NCBI RefSeq assembly: GCF_033807535.1
Contig: NZ_CP136856.1
Location: forward strand, 2,413,001 to 2,477,000
DNA from: Oceanisphaera sp. IT1-181
GTDB lineage: Bacteria > Pseudomonadota > Gammaproteobacteria > Enterobacterales > Aeromonadaceae
DNA length: 64,000 bases
Direction: 5' to 3'
The stretch's first letter is position 1, and each line of letters begins with the position of its first letter. Positions 25,656 to 35,513 of the stretch are shown one piece after another. Made by a program: the position numbers and the translations under genes. The notes beneath the pieces were generated by a model that saw nothing but the letters and a program-made list of their open reading frames with translations, searched no databases and was not told the DNA's origin.

Positions 25656-27551
25656 ATGGCAAAGTCGCAGGTAAAGATGCGCGATCATGGCGCCGAGTCC
25701 TCTTTGTACTGGCGCCGTGCCGTCATTGCCTTTGTCGGCATTATGGTATTGATGGGCGTGTTACTCGCCAATCTCTATCATCTGCAAATTATTCAACATC
25801 AAAGCTACCAAACCCGCTCTAATGATAACCGCATTAAAGTGGTGCCTGTGCCCCCCACCCGTGGTCTTATCTACGATCGCAACGGTGTGTTATTGGCAGA
25901 AAACCGGCCCATTTACAGCCTAGAAATTACGCCCGAACAAGCCCCCGATTTAGAGCAAAACGTCGATCAATTGATTGCGTTACTTGAGCTGGATCCACAA
26001 GTCAAAGATCGCTTTCTCACCGAAGTCCGTCGCCAACGGCGCTTTACGCCCGTGGTACTGGTTAACCGCCTAGATGAAGCCCAAGTGGCGCGCTTTAGCA
26101 TTAACCAGCATAAATTCCCCGGTGCTTCTATTGAGGCCTATCTAAAGCGTTTTTATCCCTATCGCGATACCTTTACCCATGTGATTGGTTATGTAGCGCG
26201 CATTAACGATAAAGACGTGGCGCGCCTAAAAGCCGATAACAAGTTCGCTAACTACGCCTCCACCCAAGACATTGGCAAGCTAGGCGTGGAGCGTTATTAC
26301 GAAGACATGTTGCATGGCCAAACTGGCTATCAAGAAGTGGAAGTGAACAACCGTGGGCGGGTGATCCGCACCCTAAAATATCAGCCACCGATCCCGGGTA
26401 ATGATATTTATCTGAACGTAGACGTAGCGCTGCAGCAAAAAGCACAAAAGCTGATGGGTAATAGGCGCGGTGCCGCCGTGATCATGACGCCGCAAGACGG
26501 CAAGATTTTGGCTTTGATCTCCAGCCCCAGTTACGATCCTAATCTTTTCGTGCATGGCATCAGTGGCCCTGAATATCGCGAGCTGCTGAATAACCCAGAC
26601 CGGCCGTTGATCAATCGCGCCAGCCAAGGTATTTATGCGCCCGCCTCCACCGTGAAACCTATGTTGGCGGTGATGGGCTTAAACGAAGGGGTGTTTACAC
26701 CGAATACCCGTTTCTTTGGTGGACCTTTTTTTCAAATCCCCAATACCAAACATAAGTTTCGCGACTGGCGGCGCTGGGGCCATGGCTGGATGGATGTGTA
26801 CCGCGCCATCGAAATTTCTGCCGATACCTTTTTCTATGACTTGGCCTATAAAGCCGGCATCGACACCCTGCACGATTACATGACCCAGTTTGGCTTTGGC
26901 CAATTTTCTGGCATAGATCTGCACGAAGAAGCCAACGGCACTATGCCCTCGCGGGATTGGAAACGCAGCCGTCATAAGCAAGCTTGGTATCAAGGCGACA
27001 CCATTTCGGTGGGCATTGGCCAAGGCTACTGGTCGGCCACCCCGCTGCAATTGGCTCGCGCCACCACTATTTTGGTGGATCACGGTGAAACCATACATCC
27101 CAGATTGTTACACGCCATTGGCACCCCTGAGGGCATGATTGCCATGCCCATCAGTAAAGGTGAGCCGATTGTGGTCAAACACGACAGCTACTGGAATGTA
27201 GCCTTGTCAGGCATGCACAGAGTTATCAATGGCCGAGAAGGCACGGCTCGTCGCGCCTTTGCCAACACCCCTTATACGGCGGCAGGCAAGTCAGGCACGG
27301 CACAGGTATTTAGCTTGGCCGAAAACCAACAATATGATCATGCCTCCACCAAAGAGCATTTACGTGATAACGCACTGTTTGTGGCTTACGCCCCTTATGA
27401 AAATCCTGAGGTGGTGGTGTCTGTGGTATTAGAAAACATCGGCGGCGGCAGTACTCACGCCGCTCCCGTGGCCCGCTCATTACTCGACTTATATATGCTC
27501 CCCGATAAAGAGCCGGTGATCGGTGATGAGAGCAGTGAGGAGCAAGATTAA
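25656..27551 (+). CDS. mrdA: Penicillin-binding protein 2 (elongation transpeptidase)
   Basis: Monofunctional DD-transpeptidase of the elongasome, paired with RodA. The 631 residues have one N-terminal membrane anchor (AVIAFVGIMVLMGVLLANLYHL), a dimerisation/pedestal domain to about 260 and a transpeptidase domain with Ser331 in ASTVKP, SAD (ISADTFFYDLA) and KSGTAQ. Length and motif spacing match E. coli PBP2 (Ser330). It starts two bases after rlmH and shares one base with rodA. Confidence 0.97.
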   Translation: MAKSQVKMRDHGAESSLYWRRAVIAFVGIMVLMGVLLANLYHLQIIQHQSYQTRSNDNRIKVVPVPPTRGLIYDRNGVLLAENRPIYSLEITPEQAPDLEQNVDQLIALLELDPQVKDRFLTEVRRQRRFTPVVLVNRLDEAQVARFSINQHKFPGASIEAYLKRFYPYRDTFTHVIGYVARINDKDVARLKADNKFANYASTQDIGKLGVERYYEDMLHGQTGYQEVEVNNRGRVIRTLKYQPPIPGNDIYLNVDVALQQKAQKLMGNRRGAAVIMTPQDGKILALISSPSYDPNLFVHGISGPEYRELLNNPDRPLINRASQGIYAPASTVKPMLAVMGLNEGVFTPNTRFFGGPFFQIPNTKHKFRDWRRWGHGWMDVYRAIEISADTFFYDLAYKAGIDTLHDYMTQFGFGQFSGIDLHEEANGTMPSRDWKRSRHKQAWYQGDTISVGIGQGYWSATPLQLARATTILVDHGETIHPRLLHAIGTPEGMIAMPISKGEPIVVKHDSYWNVALSGMHRVINGREGTARRAFANTPYTAAGKSGTAQVFSLAENQQYDHASTKEHLRDNALFVAYAPYENPEVVVSVVLENIGGGSTHAAPVARSLLDLYMLPDKEPVIGDESSEEQD

Positions 27552-28657
27552 TGGGTAAACATCATGAGCGCCGCCAGTTAGGGGAGATATTGCACCTAGA
27601 CTGGCCATTATTTTTGGCCTTGCTGAGCTTATTAAGCGCCAGTCTAGTGATTTTATATTCGGCCTCCGGTGAAGACGCCGACGCCCTATTGCGCCAAGGC
27701 ACGCGCATCGGTTTATCGCTCGTGATCATGTTGGGCTTGGGGCAAATGCCACCCAGCTTTTATGCTCGTTGGTCGCCGCCGGTGTTTATTTTCGGCGTGA
27801 TACTGCTGGTATTAGTGATGCTGGTGGGGGATGTGGGCAAAGGCGCCCAGCGCTGGCTAGAAGTGGGCAGCATTCGCTTTCAGCCCTCAGAAATAATGAA
27901 GCTGGTGATGCCAATGATGATCGCCACCTATATTAGCCGCTACCCCTTGCCCCCTAGCCTGCTGCGGGTATTTTTAGCGCTGGCCATGGTAATGGTGCCG
28001 ACCCTGCTTATTGCGCGCCAGCCAGATTTGGGCACCTCATTATTGGTGGCGGCCTCCGGGTTTTTTGTAATTTTTTTAGCGGGTTTATCCTGGCGCTTAA
28101 TAGTGGCGGCTATGGTAGCCATCGCTGCCTTTATACCGCCGCTGTGGTTTTTCTTGATGCACGACTACCAAAAGCGACGAGTTCTGACTTTGCTTAATCC
28201 AGAGACGGATCCGCTGGGCGCCGGTTATCATATCATTCAGTCCAAGATTGCTATCGGCTCTGGCGGCTTGTGGGGCAAGGGCTGGCTGCAAGGCACCCAA
28301 TCTCAGCTGGAGTTTTTGCCCGAGCGCCATACGGATTTCATCTTTGCAGTGCTCGCCGAAGAGTTCGGCTTAGTTGGCGTTTGCTTACTGGTGCTGTTAT
28401 ACCTCTTCATTATTTGGCGCGGCCTGTATATTTCCATGCAAGCACAAGGCGCTTTTCCGCGACTGGTGGGCGGCGCCATCACCCTGACCTTCTTTGTCTA
28501 TGTGTTCGTTAATATCGGCATGGTCAGCGGTTTGTTACCCGTAGTAGGTGTGCCTTTACCGCTGATCAGCTACGGCGGCACCTCCATGGTGACGCTGATG
28601 GCCGGCTTTGGCATCTTAATGTCCGTGCATACTCATAAACGCCTATTGGCTAAATAA
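27551..28657 (+). CDS. rodA: Peptidoglycan glycosyltransferase RodA (SEDS)
   Basis: Polymerises lipid II during side-wall growth together with PBP2. 368 residues with about ten hydrophobic segments. The periplasmic-loop motif LPERHTDFIFAVLAEEFG contains the catalytic aspartate region, and VPLPLISYGGTS is the SEDS signature. Coupled to mrdA by a one-base overlap. Confidence 0.97.
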   Translation: MGKHHERRQLGEILHLDWPLFLALLSLLSASLVILYSASGEDADALLRQGTRIGLSLVIMLGLGQMPPSFYARWSPPVFIFGVILLVLVMLVGDVGKGAQRWLEVGSIRFQPSEIMKLVMPMMIATYISRYPLPPSLLRVFLALAMVMVPTLLIARQPDLGTSLLVAASGFFVIFLAGLSWRLIVAAMVAIAAFIPPLWFFLMHDYQKRRVLTLLNPETDPLGAGYHIIQSKIAIGSGGLWGKGWLQGTQSQLEFLPERHTDFIFAVLAEEFGLVGVCLLVLLYLFIIWRGLYISMQAQGAFPRLVGGAITLTFFVYVFVNIGMVSGLLPVVGVPLPLISYGGTSMVTLMAGFGILMSVHTHKRLLAK

Positions 28658-28669
28658 AAGGATTATAAA

Positions 28670-29647
28670 ATGCGTTTTGCTCTTCTTTCCGCTGCTCTCT
28701 TGCTTACCCCCGCAGCCATGGCACAAGACACAAACTCAGAACAAGCAGCCTGGATTGATCAATTAGCCAGCAAATTTGAGATACCCGCCAGTGAGCTGAA
28801 TGCCGCCCTTGGCCAGGCTACTTATCAGCAGTCTATTATCGATGCCATGACCCGCCCCGCTGAAGCTAAGCCGTGGAGCCAATATCGCCCTATCTTCTTA
28901 ACCGAGAAGCGCATTAATGACGGCGTAAAATTTTGGCACGATCATAAAGAGTTGTTAGATCAAGCCGTTGAAACCTCAAAAGTACCGGCTGAGATCATCA
29001 CTGCCATTATTGGCGTAGAAACCTCCTATGGCGCCAACATGGGCAGCTATAAAGTGTTGGATGCGCTTTATACCTTGGGCTTTCATTACCCGCCCCGTGG
29101 CGAGTTTTTCCGCTCGGAGTTTGGCCATTACTTAGCACTGGCCAAAGAACAAGGCTGGGATTTAGATAGCCAAAAAGGCTCCTACGCCGGTGCCATGGGC
29201 ATGGGCCAGTTTATTTCTTCTAGCTATCGCCACTATGCGATTGATGCGGACTCTGATGGCGTGCGCAACTTATTTGTGGCTGACGACGCCGTGGGCAGCG
29301 TGGGTAACTACTTTAATGAGCACCACTGGCAGTTAGGCGAAGACGTGGCGTATCCCGCAACAGTGAGTGCTGCCAATGTGGCAGCGGCAGAGGCCTTAAT
29401 CGAGCCCACTCTTGAAATTAACCACAACTGGGCCGAGTTTGTGGCCGCCGGTATCGTTATTGATTCACAGCTGGATGCCCAGACACCTGTTAAGCTGATT
29501 AAGCTAGATGGCGTCGACGGCCCCGAATACTGGGTAGTGAGACATAATTTTTATGTGATAACCCGTTATAATCGCAGTCCTTTATACGCCATGGCGGTTT
29601 ATCAACTGAGTGAGCAGCTCAAAAATGCCTATGAAAAATCTTTATAA
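28670..29647 (+). CDS. mltB: Membrane-bound lytic murein transglycosylase B family
   Basis: Cleaves the MurNAc-GlcNAc bond of peptidoglycan to form 1,6-anhydro ends. The 325 residues start with a cleavable signal MRFALLSAALLLTPAAMAQ. The SLT domain has the catalytic glutamate Glu117 in IIGVETSYGANMG and GAMGMGQFISSSYRHYA. No lipobox cysteine is visible, so unlike E. coli MltB this copy may be soluble in the periplasm (inference). In the rodA-rlpA cluster. Confidence 0.93.
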   Translation: MRFALLSAALLLTPAAMAQDTNSEQAAWIDQLASKFEIPASELNAALGQATYQQSIIDAMTRPAEAKPWSQYRPIFLTEKRINDGVKFWHDHKELLDQAVETSKVPAEIITAIIGVETSYGANMGSYKVLDALYTLGFHYPPRGEFFRSEFGHYLALAKEQGWDLDSQKGSYAGAMGMGQFISSSYRHYAIDADSDGVRNLFVADDAVGSVGNYFNEHHWQLGEDVAYPATVSAANVAAAEALIEPTLEINHNWAEFVAAGIVIDSQLDAQTPVKLIKLDGVDGPEYWVVRHNFYVITRYNRSPLYAMAVYQLSEQLKNAYEKSL

Positions 29648-30680
29648 AGCGCTGTTGCCATTGAGCGTGCTAGTGCTGACAGCCTGCAGCTCTAGCTCTG
29701 AGTCGCCGATGGAAAAAGCCGAGCAGAAAAAGCATGGCACCCACAGCACAGGTAAGGCTAAAGGTGAAGTTAGAGACGCCCGCTGGCATAAAGAAACCGC
29801 CGGCGGACGCTATAGCTTGCGCCAAGATGTGCCACCGGAAGATGCGCCTAAGCTCGATCATGTAAAAGACGCCGTGCCCCGCTATGAGCCCTATACGCGT
29901 GGCGGTAATAAGAATTACAATGTGTGGGGCCAAGACTACGAGGTGTGGCAAGACGTACAAAATTACCGAGATGAGGGCTTAGCTTCTTGGTATGGCGCCA
30001 AGTTTCATGGTTTTAATACCTCAAACGGCGAGGTGTACGATATGTACACCATGACAGCAGCCCATAAAAACTTGCCGCTGCCCTCGTTTGTGCGCGTCAC
30101 CAACAAAGAAAACGGCAAGCAGGTAGTGGTACGGGTTAACGACCGTGGGCCCTTTCACGAAGGCCGCGTGATTGACTTATCCTACGCCGCCGCTTATAAG
30201 CTCGGCATGTTGGCCACCGGTACCGCTTCGGTCAAGGTGGAGCTGATCAAAATGGCGCCGAACGGTAAAGAAGTCCGTTTGGCCCAGAACGGCAGTGGTA
30301 ATGTGCTCAATGGCCGCCCCGTTAGTGGTAATCAACTGTATGGCACTAAAGCTGAAGGCACCAGCATCGCGAAAACTGCCCCGACCCAAGTAAAAAGTCA
30401 GGTTGCCAGCAGTAAGCCGGTGGTCAGCACGCAAGTAGTACAGGCTCCGCAGGCGGGTAGCGCCACTGCCAAGCACATACAATTAATGGCCACCCGCTCA
30501 CCGGATAAAGCCAAAGAGCTGGCCGCTAAATTGAGCAAAGAGTATGGCTTTCCGGCGCGTGTAGAGCGCCAGTCCGAATGGTATCGCTTACAAATGGGCC
30601 CCATTCCGGGCAATAAAACACAAGCGACCTTAAGCAAGCTGGTCGCCCAAGGATATGCTCAAGCTTATTTTATAAATTAA
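29631..30680 (+). CDS. rlpA: Rare lipoprotein A (RlpA), septal-ring lytic transglycosylase family
   Basis: Outer-membrane lipoprotein with a double-psi beta-barrel and a C-terminal SPOR domain that binds denuded glycans; in Pseudomonas it is a lytic transglycosylase. About 349 residues from ATG 29631, with lipobox LTAC. ATG 29625 or GTG 29610 are possible earlier starts. The barrel spans EGLASWYGAKFHGFNTSNGE to VRVNDRGPFHEGRVIDLS (about 110-190). A Ser/Thr/Gln-rich linker precedes SPOR (about 280-349). The start lies inside the mltB coding sequence. Confidence 0.94.
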   Translation: MKNLYKALLPLSVLVLTACSSSSESPMEKAEQKKHGTHSTGKAKGEVRDARWHKETAGGRYSLRQDVPPEDAPKLDHVKDAVPRYEPYTRGGNKNYNVWGQDYEVWQDVQNYRDEGLASWYGAKFHGFNTSNGEVYDMYTMTAAHKNLPLPSFVRVTNKENGKQVVVRVNDRGPFHEGRVIDLSYAAAYKLGMLATGTASVKVELIKMAPNGKEVRLAQNGSGNVLNGRPVSGNQLYGTKAEGTSIAKTAPTQVKSQVASSKPVVSTQVVQAPQAGSATAKHIQLMATRSPDKAKELAAKLSKEYGFPARVERQSEWYRLQMGPIPGNKTQATLSKLVAQGYAQAYFIN

Positions 30681-30791
30681 GCGTTGAGCCTGTTAACTGA
30701 AATTTTTAGCCCTTTGGCTTTTTAACTAATTTTTAGTTTTTTACAAACACCGGCTTTTTTGGCCTACACAGATAGGGTTCTCACAGACGTT

Positions 30792-31979
30792 ATGCGCATG
30801 CTCACTCCTCTTGCTACTTTATTACTGGCCGCCACGGTTTCTGTTTCGAGCCAGGCACAAATTCTTTCTCCACCCAGTGTGGCGCCCATGATCCCCGAGG
30901 CACCGGCGATTGCAGCTAAGTCTTATCTATTAATGGATTACGCCAGCGGCCAAGTGCTGGTCTCTGAAAATGCGGACGAAAAACTGCCACCGGCCAGTTT
31001 AACTAAGATGATGACCTCCTACATTTTGGCGCAAGCGCTGAAAGAAGGTAAAGTCAAAAACGAAGACATGGTGACCATCAGCGAAGCGGCCTGGGCGCAG
31101 AATTTCCCTGGCTCCTCGGTGATGTTTTTAGAAGTAGGCAAAGAGGTCAGCATCGAAGCCCTGAACCGCGGCATTATTATTCAGTCCGGTAATGACGCCA
31201 CTGTGGCGGTGGCCGAGCACTTGGCGGGCAGCGTTAACTCCTTTGCGGATCTAATGAACGCTTGGGCGACACGCTTAGGCATGAAAAACAGCCATTTTGT
31301 TACGCCCCACGGTCTGCACTCTGATGCCATGTATACCACGGCCAACGACATGGCATTGTTAGGTCAAGCCTTGATCCGCGATGTGCCAGAAGAATATAAA
31401 ATTTATTCTGAGAAATCCTTCGTCTATAACGGCATCACCCAACACAACCGTAATTCACTGTTGTGGGATAAGTCACTAAACGTAGACGGCATTAAAACCG
31501 GCCACGTAGATGCAGTGGGCTACAACTTAGTCTCTTCTGCCACCCAAGAAGACATGCGCTTAATTGCCGTGGTAATTGGTGCCGCCAGTGAGCGCACTCG
31601 CGCTGCAGAAAGTAAGAAGCTGTTAACCTACGGCTTTCGTTTTTTCCAAACCGTGACTCCTTATGCTGCGGGCACCAAGCTGATGGATCAAGCCATTTTG
31701 CTGGGTGATAAAAGCAGCGTACAGTTAGGAGTAGACCAAGCCGTGTCTGTCACCATACCGCGCGGCCAAGCCAAAGACTTGCAAGCCGATTTTACTTTGG
31801 ATAAGTCGTTGCGCGCACCCTTAGCTAAGGGCGAGCGCGTCGGCACCTTGCACCTTAAGTTAGACGGCAAAGACGTAGCCGACCTGCCCTTGGTAGCACT
31901 GGAAGACGTAGAGAAAGGTGGCTTTTTTAGCCGCATGATCGACTACGTAAAACTGTTTGTTAAAGATTTATTTAGTTAA
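30792..31979 (+). CDS. dacA: D-alanyl-D-alanine carboxypeptidase (PBP5/6 type)
   Basis: Trims the terminal D-Ala of pentapeptides. From ATG 30792 the product has 395 residues with signal peptide MRMLTPLATLLLAATVSVSSQAQ. The earlier TTG frame from 30759 adds residues before the signal and is rejected. Active-site motifs are Ser69-x-x-Lys72 (ASLTKM), SGN (QSGNDA) and KTG (GIKTGHVDA). A PBP5 C-terminal beta domain and the amphipathic anchor FFSRMIDYVKLFVKDLF finish the protein. Confidence 0.96.
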   Translation: MRMLTPLATLLLAATVSVSSQAQILSPPSVAPMIPEAPAIAAKSYLLMDYASGQVLVSENADEKLPPASLTKMMTSYILAQALKEGKVKNEDMVTISEAAWAQNFPGSSVMFLEVGKEVSIEALNRGIIIQSGNDATVAVAEHLAGSVNSFADLMNAWATRLGMKNSHFVTPHGLHSDAMYTTANDMALLGQALIRDVPEEYKIYSEKSFVYNGITQHNRNSLLWDKSLNVDGIKTGHVDAVGYNLVSSATQEDMRLIAVVIGAASERTRAAESKKLLTYGFRFFQTVTPYAAGTKLMDQAILLGDKSSVQLGVDQAVSVTIPRGQAKDLQADFTLDKSLRAPLAKGERVGTLHLKLDGKDVADLPLVALEDVEKGGFFSRMIDYVKLFVKDLFS

Positions 31980-32002
31980 GCTGCACCTAGAAAAGTAAAT
32001 TT

Positions 32003-32034
32003 AAGCCGAAAGCCGCGCCTTTCGGCTTTTTTAT
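32003..32034 (+). terminator. Rho-independent terminator after dacA
   Basis: AAGCCGAAAG-CCGCGC-CTTTCGGCTT hairpin followed by T. Confidence 0.9.
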
Positions 32035-32181
32035 GGGCTCGGCTTATTACGCTAAATACAGAGTCCACATAAGTTGTCGGTTTAAGAAGCCAGCATTTTA
32101 TGGTAAAAATGTGACTTGGGTTATAAAAGTGACTACTTCCTTTATCGCCCCCTTAATCTACTGCACGTTGTGAAGGTTATT

Positions 32182-32457
32182 ATGACTAGCCCATTAAACA
32201 CCAAATTTGACGAGTACCTTGAATTCCCTTGCCAGTTTCCCTTTAAAATTTTGGGTCTGGCCGATCCACGCCTGCCCGATATGATAGTGGAAGTACTGCA
32301 ACAGCACGCACCGGGCGATTACAGCCCAACGATAAAGCCCAGCAGCAAAGGCACCTATCACGCGGTCACCATTCCCGTCACCGTGACCAGCAAAGAGCAC
32401 ATAGAAACCCTCTATTTAAAACTGGGTGAGCTAGAACTGGTTAAATACGTACTCTAG
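32182..32457 (+). CDS. ybeD: DUF493 protein YbeD
   Basis: Small conserved ACT-like protein of unknown molecular role, always near lipB in gammaproteobacteria. 91 residues from ATG 32182, preceded by GAAGG. The frame is open from 32116, but that extension is unlike homologues. Family core: EFPCQFPFKILG and HAPGDYSPTIKPSSKGTYH. Confidence 0.93.
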   Translation: MTSPLNTKFDEYLEFPCQFPFKILGLADPRLPDMIVEVLQQHAPGDYSPTIKPSSKGTYHAVTIPVTVTSKEHIETLYLKLGELELVKYVL

Positions 32458-32489
32458 GGCCATTTGACCCATCTATTTAGGACAAGCAA

Positions 32490-33158
32490 ATGGCACTCGA
32501 TCAACTGACAGTACGCCACTGGGGCGAAGCCTCTTATGAAGATGTATGGCACGCCATGCAAGACTTCACCAACCAGCGTGGGCCCGACACCACCGACGAA
32601 CTCTGGCTGGTGGAGCACCCGCCGGTGTTTACCCAAGGTCAAGCCGGCAAGCCCGAACATATTATTAACCTAGGTGACATTCCCTTGGTGAAAAGTGACC
32701 GCGGCGGCCAAGTGACCTATCATGGCCCGGGTCAGTTGATTGTCTATTTGCTGTTAGATGTGCGTCGTAGAAAACTCGGCGTGCGTCATTTGGTCACCAG
32801 CATGGAAGTCGCCATCGTTAAGCTGCTCGCCGATTATGACATTAAGGCTTACGCCAAAGCGGATGCGCCCGGTGTCTATGTGGCCAATGCACAGTCAGTA
32901 GAAAGTAAAATTGCCTCATTGGGGTTGCGGATCCGCAGAGGTTGCTCTTTTCATGGCTTGGCACTTAACGTTAACATGGACTTAGCGCCTTTCTTGCGCA
33001 TTAATCCATGTGGCTATGCGGGCCTGCCCATGACCATGAGTGCCCAATTAGGCGGCCCAAACACGATTGACGAAGCTCAGTCCCAACTGATACCCAAGCT
33101 GGCAGAACAGCTCGGCTATCCACATCTCTATTACACAACAGAGAAACTCATATTATGA
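32490..33158 (+). CDS. lipB: Octanoyl-[ACP]:protein N-octanoyltransferase
   Basis: Transfers octanoate from acyl carrier protein to lipoyl domains. 222 residues with RGGQVTYHGPGQLIVYL (substrate pocket), the conserved lysine in ESKIASLGLRIRRGCSFHG and the catalytic cysteine in RINPCGY. Its TGA overlaps the lipA ATG (ATGA), so the two are translationally coupled and act in sequence. Confidence 0.97.
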   Translation: MALDQLTVRHWGEASYEDVWHAMQDFTNQRGPDTTDELWLVEHPPVFTQGQAGKPEHIINLGDIPLVKSDRGGQVTYHGPGQLIVYLLLDVRRRKLGVRHLVTSMEVAIVKLLADYDIKAYAKADAPGVYVANAQSVESKIASLGLRIRRGCSFHGLALNVNMDLAPFLRINPCGYAGLPMTMSAQLGGPNTIDEAQSQLIPKLAEQLGYPHLYYTTEKLIL

Positions 33159-34120
33159 ATAAACCTGTGCGCGTCGAGCCTGGCGTAAAATTACGTGACG
33201 CCGATAAAATGGCGCTGATCCCGGTCAAATACATGCCCGAGCCGGACGAAGAAGTGTTGCGTAAGCCGGACTGGATGAAGATCAAACTTCCTCCTAGCAG
33301 TCAGCGCATTCAGGAATTAAAAAGCATCATGCGCAAGAACGACTTGCACTCAGTGTGTGAAGAAGCTTCTTGTCCTAACTTGTCTGAATGCTTTAACCAC
33401 GGTACCGCCACCTTTATGATTTTGGGTGCCATTTGTACTCGTCGCTGCCCCTTCTGTGACGTGGCCCACGGCCGTCCACTGGCGGTAAACCCAGACGAGC
33501 CAGCAAAGCTGGCCAAGACCATTAAAGAGCTAGCTCTTAAATACGTGGTGATCACTTCAGTTGACCGTGACGACTTGCGTGACGGCGGTGCTCAGCATTT
33601 TGTGGACTGTATTAAAGCCATTCGTGAGCACAGCCCGAACACCAAAATCGAGATCTTAACCCCCGATTTTCGTGGCCGCATGGACACCGCATTAGAAATC
33701 TTTAAAGACACGCCGCCAGACGTATTCAACCACAACTTAGAAACCGCGCCGCGCCTGTATCGCATGGCCCGCCCCGGTGCCGACTATAAGTGGTCATTAG
33801 AATTACTGCGTCGCTTTAAAGAAATGCACCCACAGGTAACCACTAAGTCTGGCTTGATGATGGGCTTAGGCGAAACCAACGACGAGATCGTTGAAGTGCT
33901 GAAAGACTTGCGCGCCCACAACGTGGCCATGTTAACGCTGGGCCAGTATCTGCAGCCTAGCCGCCATCACCTGCCGGTGAAACGCTACGTGCCGCCGTCC
34001 GAGTTTGCTGAGCTGAAAGACATTGCTGACAGCTTAGGCTTTGAACACGCCGCTTCTGGCCCGCTGGTACGCTCGTCCTACCACGCCGACCTACAAGCAC
34101 AAGGCATGGAAGTTAAGTAA
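33155..34120 (+). CDS. lipA: Lipoyl synthase
   Basis: Radical-SAM enzyme inserting two sulfurs into octanoyl chains made by LipB. The 321 residues contain the auxiliary-cluster cysteines in CEEASCPNLSEC, the radical-SAM triad CTRRCPFC and the C-terminal VRSSYHA serine that ligates the auxiliary cluster. Length is normal. A terminator follows. Confidence 0.98.
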   Translation: MNKPVRVEPGVKLRDADKMALIPVKYMPEPDEEVLRKPDWMKIKLPPSSQRIQELKSIMRKNDLHSVCEEASCPNLSECFNHGTATFMILGAICTRRCPFCDVAHGRPLAVNPDEPAKLAKTIKELALKYVVITSVDRDDLRDGGAQHFVDCIKAIREHSPNTKIEILTPDFRGRMDTALEIFKDTPPDVFNHNLETAPRLYRMARPGADYKWSLELLRRFKEMHPQVTTKSGLMMGLGETNDEIVEVLKDLRAHNVAMLTLGQYLQPSRHHLPVKRYVPPSEFAELKDIADSLGFEHAASGPLVRSSYHADLQAQGMEVK

Positions 34121-34457
34121 GGTCTTTTTGGGCAGCTTTACGTTTAACGCTGTACGCCTTACGTCTAAACCCTAAGAAACAAAAAGGAGCCGCGAGGCTC
34201 CTTTTTTATTGCCGTCATCCTGACGCACGTCAGGATCTCGCTTTAGGTGTTGGTGTTGGTTTTTTGTTTAGCTTAAGGCTTATCGCTTTCCCTTAGCCGT
34301 CATCCTGACGAAGGTCAGAGTCTGCTTTAATGTTTTGTAGGGTCCCCTATTTTAGGCAGAGAGTATTGGACCAAGAACCAAATCTCCATTCAAAAGAGGT
34401 CCAATGAATTGGACCCTACATAAAAATGGTTTACGCCTCACTCCTCACCGTTATTCA
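34121..34457. repeat. 337-bp gap: terminator, R1 palindromes and an inverted repeat
   Basis: Holds a period-7 string near 34145-34165 (AACGCTG, TACGCCT, TACGTCT), the lipA terminator, R1 palindromes CATCCTGACGCACGTCAGGA (34216-34236) and CATCCTGACGAAGGTCAG (about 34300-34317), and inverted decamers TGTAGGGTCC (34336-34345) and GGACCCTACA (34411-34420). No gene. Confidence 0.75.
34185..34207 (+). terminator. Rho-independent terminator after lipA
   Basis: AGGAGCC-GCGA-GGCTCCT hairpin with T6; A-rich on the left, so it may also work for the opposite strand. Confidence 0.9.
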
Positions 34458-35513
34458 TCAGCCATGACGACGTGATTTCACCGCTTCGGCTAATTGCGCC
34501 AGCATGGTTTCGGTGTCGCTCCAACCGATGCAGGCATCTGTGATGCTCTGGCCGTAGACCAGCTCAACACCCTCTTCTAAGTCTTGGCGACCGGCCACTA
34601 AGTGGCTTTCTACCATCACGCCCATAATGGCTTGTTGGCCACCGGCGATTTGGCCGCTCACGTCATCAGACACCACCATTTGGCGCTGATACTGCTTGCT
34701 GCTGTTGGCGTGGCTAAAATCCACCATGATTTTTTGTGGCAAACCGGCTTTATCCAATTCCGCACACACTGCACTCACATGCTCGCTGCTGTAGTTTGGC
34801 TCTTTGCCGCCGCGCAAAATAATGTGGCAGTCTGGATTACCTGTGGTTTCGACAATTGCCGAGTGGCCAAGCTTGGTGACTGATAAGAAGTGATGCGCCG
34901 CACTGGCCGCACCTATGGCATCGGCCGCCACTTTAATAGTGCCGTCGGTGCCATTCTTAAAGCCCACTGGGCAAGAAAGACCAGAAGCCAGCTCGCGGTG
35001 TACTTGGGATTCAGTAGTGCGTGCGCCAATGGCGCCCCAGCTCATTAAGTCCGCCATGTATTGTGGCGTGATCATGTCGAGAAACTCACTGGCAGTGGGC
35101 ATGCCCATGTCATTGAGATCCAGCAATAGCTTACGACCGATGCGCAGGCCGTCGTTGATCTGGCAGCTGTTGTCTAAATGCGGATCATTGATTAAGCCTT
35201 TCCAGCCTACTGTGGTGCGTGGTTTTTCAAAATACACGCGCATTACTACTTCTAGCGTATCGGCGTACTTCTCACGTAACACCTGCAGCTTTTTGCCATA
35301 TTCTATCGCGGCTTCTACATTGTGAATCGAACAAGGGCCTATCACCACCAGCAGACGGTCTTCTTCGCCAATTAAAATACGATGAATAGCCTGGCGCGCC
35401 TCAAAAACGGTGGCAGAAGCCTTGGCAGTGGCCGGATATTTCTCCAGCACCGCAATCGGCGGCAACAGTTCTTTGATTTGGTTTATACGAATATCGTCTG
35501 TTTGAAAATGCAT
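34458..35513 (-). CDS. aroG: 3-deoxy-7-phosphoheptulonate synthase, AroG type
   Basis: Condenses PEP and erythrose-4-phosphate, the first step of aromatic amino-acid synthesis. 351 residues from ATG 35513, with AGGG six bases upstream; the TTG at 35519 is less likely. Metal-binding Cys61 in VVIGPCSIH, the KPRTTVGWKGLINDP loop and DFSHANSSKQ are intact. Sequence is closest by eye to E. coli AroG (Phe-sensitive) throughout, but the effector specificity is not proven. Stands alone; no attenuator peptide was seen upstream. Confidence 0.93.
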   Translation of the reverse strand: MHFQTDDIRINQIKELLPPIAVLEKYPATAKASATVFEARQAIHRILIGEEDRLLVVIGPCSIHNVEAAIEYGKKLQVLREKYADTLEVVMRVYFEKPRTTVGWKGLINDPHLDNSCQINDGLRIGRKLLLDLNDMGMPTASEFLDMITPQYMADLMSWGAIGARTTESQVHRELASGLSCPVGFKNGTDGTIKVAADAIGAASAAHHFLSVTKLGHSAIVETTGNPDCHIILRGGKEPNYSSEHVSAVCAELDKAGLPQKIMVDFSHANSSKQYQRQMVVSDDVSGQIAGGQQAIMGVMVESHLVAGRQDLEEGVELVYGQSITDACIGWSDTETMLAQLAEAVKSRRHG